A program made the position numbers and the translations under genes. The notes under the pieces are model-generated. The model had not been told where the DNA came from, made no database searches, and saw nothing but the letters and a program-made list of their open reading frames with translations. From an uncultured bacterium (lineage in GTDB: Bacteria > Actinomycetota > Coriobacteriia > Coriobacteriales > Coriobacteriaceae): a stretch of DNA of 12,934 bases. The stretch is taken from assembly GCA_905215835.1 (NCBI GenBank), contig CAJMRR010000045.1, positions 1-12,934 of the forward strand. Direction: 5' to 3'. Below are positions 1 through 5,033 of this stretch, piece after piece; within the stretch, counting starts at the first letter, position 1; each line of letters begins with the position of its first letter.

Positions 1-259
1 CCGGGAACAAGCGTATGTACCAGCCGATTTACAAATAGCATAGCGGTCGTCCTCACAATCATGTTTAAGGGGATAGTGTAGCTCGCGCGGGGGTGCCGTG
101 CACCGATGCTCAGAAAATGCAGCAATAGTCTGCCGGTGCTAACGAGCGAGCCTTCTCGTCTGCCTGGGTGGTCCATTTTGGGCCACATGGGTATGGGCAT
201 GTGCCTGTTTGCTCGACATACTTAATGTCGACAGCCCCTGTGCAAAGGAGGACGTTTCC
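1..259. other. Non-coding leader region before the zinc-ribbon gene
   Basis: I see no convincing gene here. Short frames run in from the left edge and stop at 36-38, 41-43 and 79-81 on the + strand. Any one could be the tail of an upstream gene, but none has support. A 7-bp hairpin (168-174 with 180-186, one G-T pair, 5-nt loop) has no T-run after it, so it is not a typical terminator. A perfect 7-bp inverted repeat lies at 213-231. No clear -35/-10 pair was found, so the promoter of the following gene is not located. Confidence 0.4.
213..231. promoter_or_regulatory. Perfect 7-bp inverted repeat, possible operator or 5'-UTR hairpin
   Basis: TCGACAT and ATGTCGA are separated by the 5-nt spacer ACTTA. 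The repeat ends 13 nt before the AAAGGAGG ribosome binding site of the gene starting at 260. That placement would suit a repressor-binding site or an mRNA hairpin close to the ribosome site. The symmetry is seen directly; the regulatory role is inference only. Confidence 0.3.
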
Positions 260-1597
260 ATGGACGAGATGTTTGCCATTAAATGTCAAAACTGCGGCGG
301 CCCTATGTACTCACACCAAGCTAAGCGCAGCTTTGAGTGCGCTTATTGCGGTGCGGTCATTCCGTGGCAGGCGGACGCTGGAGAGCCCAAGAGCGCTTTG
401 GGCATTCGCCATACGCCGTTGACGGTGGTGGATGGACTGCTCAAGCTCACGCATGTGTCGCAACTCGAGCGCCCGGAGGACCCGGACTGGTATTTCTTCA
501 ATTCGCACTGGCGCAATCAGTCGGTCCTGGAACATCTGCTGTGGGAGGATCGCGGCACGGCGCAAGAGTTCCAAGAGGCCACGCATGTGAGCATTCCTTG
601 CCCCTTCTGCGGAGCGTCCTTTGAGGGCGAGTCAACGCAGCGTGTGTTTGAGTGCCCGTCCTGCGGCAACAAGATCGGCGTTGCCGACCTACTCAAGCCG
701 GGGACGTTTAGCAAGCGCCTGACCATGGGCGTAGGTGCGGAGTATGTGCCTGAGCAGGGTATTCCCTGCGAAATCTCGCCGCAGCAGGCACGTGCCAACG
801 CGCTGCAGCTGGTGCGTCAGTATCCCGACGCCTTTGCCGGGCACGACGTGGAAGATGCGATCCAAAACGACATGATGCTCTTCTACTTCCCCATGGCGCT
901 GGCGGACCTGCGCATGATGGCGAGCTTCCCGGGCAAGGGCCTGAGCAAGGAGACCCTGGTGTACTACGAGGTGCTCGACTGGGCATATCCCAGGGCAAAC
1001 TACCTGGATGTTCGCCTTATGGGAATTTTGGAGCCGTGGGACTTTGCCAAGGTTGGGCCGTTCGATCCCGCCATGCAGGAAGGCGACTTCCGCGTTGTCT
1101 CCGTCGATGCGTCTACCAAGGACCAGGTGGTCATTGATAAGCTGGCGCTCGACATTGCCGGCAACGATGCCGAGGCGGTGCTGGGGCTCAATAAAAAGAG
1201 CATCCGCGCCTGGGCGCGCAAGGCTCGCAAGCACAAGGACGGTCTGGTGATGGTGCCGGTCTACTTTGTCGATCGCCCGGCGTCGGATAGCCGCGACGGC
1301 GAGCAGGTGCGCATCGCCGTAAACGGCCAGACGGGTCGCGCGGCAGCGGTGGTGTTTAGCGACGAGCGCGAGACACATGTGGTAGCACCGCTCAATCCCA
1401 ACGTGATGCTGTCGAGCGAAAGCACCGTGCACGCCACGCCCATCGAGGTCAAATACGTTAAATCGCCGTTCCTATACCAGATCGTACGCCGTGGAGGCGG
1501 TGAGCAGCCGCGGCAGGTGGCAGCAGCAGCTGAGGGTTCCTACCGAGAGGAGAAGCCCAAACGCAAGGGGTTGTTTGGCGCGATATTTGGTAAGTAG
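260..1597 (+). CDS. Double zinc-ribbon protein of unknown function
   Basis: The start is ATG 260, chosen because AAAGGAGG (244-251) lies 8 nt upstream. The frame is open further upstream, but no such site precedes an earlier start. The 445-residue product carries two four-cysteine zinc ribbons: C9, C12, C27, C30 (CQNC and CAYC) and C114, C117, C132, C135 (CPFC and CPSC). Each pair has the CxxCG style of a rubredoxin-like knuckle. The remaining ~300 residues are mixed hydrophobic and charged sequence without a catalytic motif I recognise. The C terminus is basic and ends KGLFGAIFGK, which might touch a membrane or nucleic acid. I see no signal peptide or membrane helix, so it is probably cytoplasmic. 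It stands alone with its own terminator and is not obviously part of the restriction locus. Zinc binding is a confident inference; the function is unknown. Confidence 0.85.
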   Translation: MDEMFAIKCQNCGGPMYSHQAKRSFECAYCGAVIPWQADAGEPKSALGIRHTPLTVVDGLLKLTHVSQLERPEDPDWYFFNSHWRNQSVLEHLLWEDRGTAQEFQEATHVSIPCPFCGASFEGESTQRVFECPSCGNKIGVADLLKPGTFSKRLTMGVGAEYVPEQGIPCEISPQQARANALQLVRQYPDAFAGHDVEDAIQNDMMLFYFPMALADLRMMASFPGKGLSKETLVYYEVLDWAYPRANYLDVRLMGILEPWDFAKVGPFDPAMQEGDFRVVSVDASTKDQVVIDKLALDIAGNDAEAVLGLNKKSIRAWARKARKHKDGLVMVPVYFVDRPASDSRDGEQVRIAVNGQTGRAAAVVFSDERETHVVAPLNPNVMLSSESTVHATPIEVKYVKSPFLYQIVRRGGGEQPRQVAAAAEGSYREEKPKRKGLFGAIFGK

Positions 1598-1640
1598 GGG
1601 AGTGGCGCTGGTTAGTCTTATGGCGCGATAGCTAGGGGCA

Positions 1641-1677
1641 CGGGGCGGCTCGCAGGAGTGTGGGCCGCCCCGTTTTT
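1641..1677 (+). terminator. Rho-independent terminator of the zinc-ribbon gene
   Basis: CGGGGCGGC (1641-1649) pairs perfectly with GCCGCCCCG (1664-1672) across a 14-nt loop, followed by TTTTT at 1673-1677. It lies 44 nt after the stop codon at 1597. It also shields the silent hsdS cassette that follows from read-through, which fits that cassette being unexpressed in this orientation. Confidence 0.85.
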
Positions 1678-1718
1678 GTGCGGCGAGACATGGCGTCCGA
1701 GCTGCCGTAGAGACTTGG

Positions 1719-1734
1719 CTAAATGGCTATTTAG
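1719..1734 (+). repeat. Recombination site A (central hsdS type)
   Basis: A perfect copy of CTAAATGGCTATTTAG in + orientation. In the frame of the following cassette it encodes L-N-G-Y-L and is followed by sequence for EELLLAK, the same residues that follow site D in the expressed hsdS. It is the left boundary of the invertible region. It lies 42 nt after the terminator T-run, so the sequence to its left is presumably not hsdS. Confidence 0.85.
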
Positions 1735-2378
1735 AAGAACTACTGCTTGCCAAATGCGCTGAATTAGAAAATGGGGTTAAAGAATTCTGTACCGTCGATA
1801 ATTACTGCAAGCGCGTCTACAGTGGCGGAACCCCCTCAACGAAAAATGCCAGTTACTGGAACGGGGCTCTGCCGTGGCTTTCATCTGGTGAAACAAGAGC
1901 CAGGTTCATCATTGGAGCAGAAAAGACGATTACGCCCGAAGGTGTAAGGTGCTCGTCTACAAAGCTTGCCCGTCGTGGCAATGTCGTTATGGCGTCTGCC
2001 GGCCAAGGCTTCACCAGAGGTCAAACCTCGATGTTGTTATTTGATGCGTATGTGAACCAGTCTATAGCGGTTATGGAGCCGAAGGAGGGGTGCGGCTCAT
2101 ATCTCCTGTTTGCCCTTGCCAGAAGATATGAAGAGCTTCGGGCCTGGTCAGACTCGACATCAACACGTGGAAGCATGTCGGGAAAAGTGTTGAAGCAGTT
2201 TGCACTGCCTCGTTTATCGAACGCTCAACTAGGACAGTTCGAAACGTTTGCAAACCCCTTGGTTCAGAGGATCGAGATCAATTTGCGTGAATCGAAATCT
2301 CTCGCTGCCCTCCGTGACGCTCTTCTTCCTAAACTAATGTCAGGCGAAATCGATGTCTCGAAGGTCGATCTTACGCAG

Positions 2379-2394
2379 CTAAATAGCCATTTAC
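2379..2394 (-). repeat. Recombination site B (3'-end hsdS type, one mismatch)
   Basis: Read on the - strand this is the same 16-mer with the first base changed (15 of 16 match). It lies at the 3' end of the silent TRD2b cassette, where the + strand encodes QLNSHL. Its outer flank on the - strand reads CTGCGTAAG, very like the flank of site C. It forms inverted pairs with sites A and C and a direct pair with D. Confidence 0.8.
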
Positions 2395-2403
2395 TTCACT
2401 ATG

Positions 2404-2409
2404 TATAAC
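2404..2409 (+). promoter_or_regulatory. Possible -10 element for the recombinase
   Basis: TATAAC matches the -10 consensus at five of six bases, and a TG lies directly upstream. It overlaps the stop of the TRD2b cassette and lies 44 nt before the preferred recombinase start. Its -35 region would fall in or next to site B but has no good hexamer. If real, the recombinase would carry its own promoter through inversions of the larger segments. This is weak, from inspection only. Confidence 0.25.
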
Positions 2410-2453
2410 GCGCCGTCCACACTGTGGCTATCGTACTCGACGAAAGGAACAGC

Positions 2454-3410
2454 GTGGAAACTGTCATCAATACCGTGCTTTCGGAAATGCAGGGCCTTCT
2501 CGACCCACACCAGCTCAAACATCTAACCATTACGCTTAGACGGGCACTCGGGCCGAAACAAGCGGAACCAGGACAAGATCTGCTCGCGCTCTTTCTCACC
2601 GCTAAAGAGGTCGAGGGATGCTCTCCTAAAACCATTGCATACTATGAGGCAACCTTACAGCATATGAGCACAACGCTTGCTAAGTCCTATACGCAGATTG
2701 AGAGTGACGACTTGCGCCGTTATCTCAATGATTACGAGGTGAATCGCGGCTCTAGTAAAGTCACAATCGATAATATACGCCGCATTATGTCGAGCTTCTT
2801 TTCGTGGCTTGAAGATGAGGATTACATTGTAAAAAGTCCCGTAAGGCGCATTCGTCGCGTCAAAACAGCTCAAGTAACCAAAGAGGTGCTTAGTGATGAG
2901 GAGCTGGAGGTCTTGCGAGACGCCTGTGAATCCAAGCGAGATCTTGCCATCGTTGACCTACTCGCTTCGACGGGCATGCGTATTGGCGAACTTGTGCGAC
3001 TCGACAGGAAAGATGTCGATCTGCACGAGCGTGAATGCCTGGTAATGGGAAAAGGAAACAAACAGCGCCCCGTTTACTTCGACGCGCGTGCTAAGTTGCA
3101 TCTTACGGAATATCTTGCGAGCCGTGCCGACAAGAGCCCTGCGCTATTTGTCGCACTCGATTCCTCAGCTCGACGCATTACAGTTGGGAGCATAGAACTC
3201 CGCCTGCGTGATCTAGGCAGAAGTGCCGGCATCAATCGTGTTCATCCGCATAAGTTTCGCCGTACGCTTGCTACCCATGCCATCGATAAGGGAATGCCCA
3301 TAGAGCAGGTGCAAAAGCTGTTGGGCCATGCGAAAATAGACACAACCATGTACTACGCCATGGTTAATCAGAACAATGTAAAGGCTTCGCATAGGAAGTA
3401 TTTGGAATGA
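2454..3410 (+). CDS. Tyrosine recombinase (site-specific invertase of the hsdS locus)
   Basis: A 318-residue phage-integrase/XerC-D-like recombinase. The start is GTG 2454, because AAAGGA (2442-2447) lies 6 nt upstream; GTG 2424 would add ten residues but lacks such a site. The N-terminal core-binding domain spans roughly 40-130, with SPKTIAYYEATLQHM and a second helix set ending SFFSWLEDEDYI. The catalytic domain spans about 145-310. Visible catalytic residues are R176 (STGMRIGEL), K200 (GKGNK), H266 and R269 (HKFRR), H292 (LLGHAK) and nucleophile Y301 (TTMYYAM). All expected residues are present, so it should be active. It lies inside the region it probably inverts, between sites B and C, and its stop overlaps the start of the TRD1b half gene by 4 nt. 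A single recombinase next to split hsdS genes is typical of inverting Type I loci. Assignment to the family is strong; its action on these 16-bp sites is inferred. Confidence 0.92.
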   Translation: METVINTVLSEMQGLLDPHQLKHLTITLRRALGPKQAEPGQDLLALFLTAKEVEGCSPKTIAYYEATLQHMSTTLAKSYTQIESDDLRRYLNDYEVNRGSSKVTIDNIRRIMSSFFSWLEDEDYIVKSPVRRIRRVKTAQVTKEVLSDEELEVLRDACESKRDLAIVDLLASTGMRIGELVRLDRKDVDLHERECLVMGKGNKQRPVYFDARAKLHLTEYLASRADKSPALFVALDSSARRITVGSIELRLRDLGRSAGINRVHPHKFRRTLATHAIDKGMPIEQVQKLLGHAKIDTTMYYAMVNQNNVKASHRKYLE

Positions 3411-3877
3411 CGCGTGTACGACTTGGAGAGATCTGTGAACGCCTAAGCAGCGGAAAGAGCATTAAAGCCGTTGAGGTTCAGGATTCGGGGACATACCCGG
3501 TAATCGGCGGCAATGGTCTTCGTGGATATGCAGAGCGTTACAACTTCGATGGAGAATGTGCCGTTATCGGTCGCCAAGGTGCTGCTTGCGGTAATGTCCG
3601 CTTTCATTCTGGCAAGGCTTACATGACCGAACACGCAGTCGTTGCTGTTGCAAACGAATCCAATGATTCGCATTATCTTGCCTATCTCCTGTCAACTATG
3701 AGTCTAGGACGGCTGTCCGCTCAATCGGCTCAACCTGGGCTTTCTGTTAAAACGCTTTCGAAGCAAGAAATCGACTTGCCTTCGCTCGAGAAGCAAAGGC
3801 AAGTCGTCGAAGTCATTGGTGGTATTGATGCCAAAATCAGGGTAAATGCTAAGCTAAATGGCTATTTAGCTGCATAA
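3407..3877 (+). CDS. hsdS: HsdS 5'-half (TRD1b) with coupled start, half-length specificity subunit
   Basis: A 156-residue protein holding one target recognition domain. The ATG at 3407 overlaps the recombinase stop as ATGA, so translation is probably coupled. It starts VRLGEICERLSSGKSI, a normal HsdS N terminus. It has the TRD (YPVIGGNGLRGYAERY, AVIGRQGAACGNV) and the conserved linker start LPSLEKQRQVVEVIGGID. It ends AKLNGYLAA, exactly at site C, so it stops where a full HsdS would enter its second half. It overlaps the 3' end of the full-length hsdS on the other strand by 29 nt. Inversion between sites C and D would join it in frame to TRD2a. In the present state it could be a silent store or a translated half subunit; natural half-length HsdS proteins that act as dimers are known in other Type I systems. 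Confidence 0.82.
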   Translation: MTRVRLGEICERLSSGKSIKAVEVQDSGTYPVIGGNGLRGYAERYNFDGECAVIGRQGAACGNVRFHSGKAYMTEHAVVAVANESNDSHYLAYLLSTMSLGRLSAQSAQPGLSVKTLSKQEIDLPSLEKQRQVVEVIGGIDAKIRVNAKLNGYLAA

Positions 3878-5033
3878 GGTCGACCTTCGAGACGTCAATT
3901 TCACCTGTCATTAGTTTAGGAAGAAGAGCGTCACGGAGGGCAGCGAGTTCTCGGTTTTCTCGCTCAAGCGCTTCTTGCCGCTTAAGAATGGGCCCTGCAA
4001 AGAAGTTAAACTCGGCGCATAATGTTTGTTCAGGAATAGCAAGCTCAACTGACTTCATCATCTTGCCCGAGACTTCGGGGAAGGTCGTTCCTGCCCCCAT
4101 ATCGGCTATTCGCTGTTTGTTTCTGACCAAAAAACAATAGACGAACGCAGTGCCGATCTCTTCCTTCGGGACAATGGACTTAAATCCTTGATTTGTAGCT
4201 ACCGCATCCGCCGCGATTGCTATATAGCCTATTGGGGCACGCGAACTAAATAGAACGCTTCCTTTGGGCAAAAGCTTTGCGCTGCACGAGGCATAGCCCT
4301 CATCAGTTATATCATCCGCGCCATGGGCAATGAATTTATCGCTGGTATTCGATAAGTCGCGTGGAGTAATCCAGCCGATTCCATTTGAGCAGTAATACTC
4401 AGACCTCTTCTTTGATGGTGTTGCTCCTCCGATAATCGCACCAACATCGGACAGGATTCCAGTGAAGTCCGCGTTAACAGGGAATAGCTTGTCGTATTTT
4501 GCCAGCAAAAGCTCTTCTAAATAGCCATTTAGCTTAGTGTTAATGGCTATTTTTTGATCAAGCGATGAAAGAAGGCTTCCGATTCTCCGCTGTTTCTCAA
4601 TGCTGGGAAGCGGGAACTTGTAATCGAGAATCCATTCAGGCTTCACTCGTTGATGTGATCCCGAGGTTCCTGTGCGCATTCCAGACAATGCGTTTGTAAA
4701 ATCATCGCTCATAAGGGTGTATAGCAGGTAGTCGCGATCGACTTTTTCGTTGCGGCAAAGGGGTACAAACTCTGTCGAACAAACGGAATTGGCTTGAAGA
4801 CTATCGACGGGCCAGATACGCTTAAAGCGCATATTAAGCTTATTGACAAGGATGTCGCCATTCTCAATATGAAGTTTGTTGCTTAAGATCTCTGATCCAT
4901 CAAGGACTTCAGGCTTTCTTGCGTTATCAAATGCAGGCAAACTATAGCAATGATAGATTGTTCCTGCATCGGGTTTAATGCTAACTTTCCGAAATGACGC
5001 AACGTCGCCGATTCGGGCATCATTGCATTTCAT
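3849..5033 (-). CDS. hsdS: Type I restriction-modification specificity subunit HsdS (TRD1a-TRD2a)
   Basis: A full-length 394-residue specificity subunit that sets the bipartite DNA target for HsdM and HsdR. The ATG at 5033 overlaps the end of hsdM by 14 nt in another frame; an in-frame ATG at 5090 lies deeper in hsdM and is less likely. TRD1a covers about residues 1-140. The central conserved helix follows at about 141-183 (PLPSIEKQRRIGSLLSSLD, then KLNGYLEELLLAK). TRD2a covers about 190-350, and the C-terminal conserved helix is AALRDALLPKLMTGEIDVSK. Site D lies in the central segment and site C at the extreme 3' end, so the whole TRD2a half is bracketed by inverted repeats. The last residues, QLNSHLA, are encoded by site C itself. 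No terminator separates it from the convergent TRD1b gene. The gene looks more AT-rich than hsdM and hsdR. This is the copy currently in line with hsdM and hsdR. Confidence 0.93.
   Translation of the reverse strand: MKCNDARIGDVASFRKVSIKPDAGTIYHCYSLPAFDNARKPEVLDGSEILSNKLHIENGDILVNKLNMRFKRIWPVDSLQANSVCSTEFVPLCRNEKVDRDYLLYTLMSDDFTNALSGMRTGTSGSHQRVKPEWILDYKFPLPSIEKQRRIGSLLSSLDQKIAINTKLNGYLEELLLAKYDKLFPVNADFTGILSDVGAIIGGATPSKKRSEYYCSNGIGWITPRDLSNTSDKFIAHGADDITDEGYASCSAKLLPKGSVLFSSRAPIGYIAIAADAVATNQGFKSIVPKEEIGTAFVYCFLVRNKQRIADMGAGTTFPEVSGKMMKSVELAIPEQTLCAEFNFFAGPILKRQEALERENRELAALRDALLPKLMTGEIDVSKVDLMQLNSHLA
3854..3869 (+). repeat. Recombination site C, read as codons on both strands
   Basis: A perfect copy of CTAAATGGCTATTTAG in + orientation. 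On the + strand it encodes L-N-G-Y-L at the end of TRD1b; on the - strand it encodes L-N-S-H-L at the end of the full-length HsdS. The five bases on its left (CTAAG) also match site D. Its right flank, CTGCATAAG, resembles that of site B. Confidence 0.85.
4517..4532 (-). repeat. Recombination site D in the centre of the expressed hsdS
   Basis: A perfect copy of the 16-mer read on the - strand, encoding L-N-G-Y-L in the central conserved region of HsdS, followed by EELLLAK. This is the junction where TRD1a meets whichever second half is in place. It is inverted relative to sites A and C, the two partners that would change or truncate the expressed gene. Confidence 0.85.
4519..4552. repeat. 11-bp inverted repeat beside site D
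   Basis: AAATAGCCATT (4519-4529) is perfectly complementary to AATGGCTATTT (4542-4552), with a 12-nt spacer. The left arm lies within site D. The right arm is a partial second copy of the site motif in the opposite orientation, within codons for I-A-I-N of HsdS. It could be an accessory binding site for the recombinase or a relic of an earlier duplication. Coding constraint could also partly explain it. Confidence 0.5.

Larger units (their letters stand above)
1719..2408 (+). pseudogene. hsdS: Silent hsdS 3'-half cassette (TRD2b), no start codon
   Basis: The frame is open from the site A core to a stop at 2406-2408, 229 codons. It has no start codon or ribosome site at its beginning; the first in-frame ATG, at 1989, is inside the domain. 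It begins LNGYLEELLLAK, the central conserved segment of HsdS. It continues with a target recognition domain (VYSGGTPSTKNASYWNG is typical of HsdS TRDs) and ends with the conserved C-terminal helix region AALRDALLPKLMSGEIDVSK. It is best read as a storage cassette rather than decay. Inversion between sites A and D would fuse it in frame to TRD1a. The TRD differs clearly from TRD2a, so the switch should change the second half of the recognised sequence. A shorter protein from 1989 is possible but unlikely to be functional. Confidence 0.8.
1719..4532. other. Invertible hsdS specificity region (shufflon-like)
   Basis: The region is bounded by oppositely oriented copies of the 16-bp site CTAAATGGCTATTTAG at 1719 and 4517, with two more copies at 2379 and 3854. 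Between them lie a start-less hsdS 3' half, a tyrosine recombinase, an hsdS 5' half and the 3' half of the expressed hsdS. Inversion of the whole segment would replace TRD2a of the expressed gene with TRD2b. Inversion of 3854-4532 would join TRD2a to TRD1b. This arrangement matches the known class of phase-variable Type I systems with an adjacent recombinase. The sites and partial genes are seen directly; recombination activity is inferred. Confidence 0.85.

Noticed and set aside
1..81. Possible tail of an upstream gene at the left edge
   Set aside because: Three frames reach a stop within 81 bases and none is favoured by terminator, composition or recognisable residues.
689..1432. Long open frame on the - strand opposite the zinc-ribbon gene
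   Set aside because: It is antisense to a gene with a good ribosome site, zinc motifs and terminator; its translation is rich in H and R as expected for a high-GC shadow frame.
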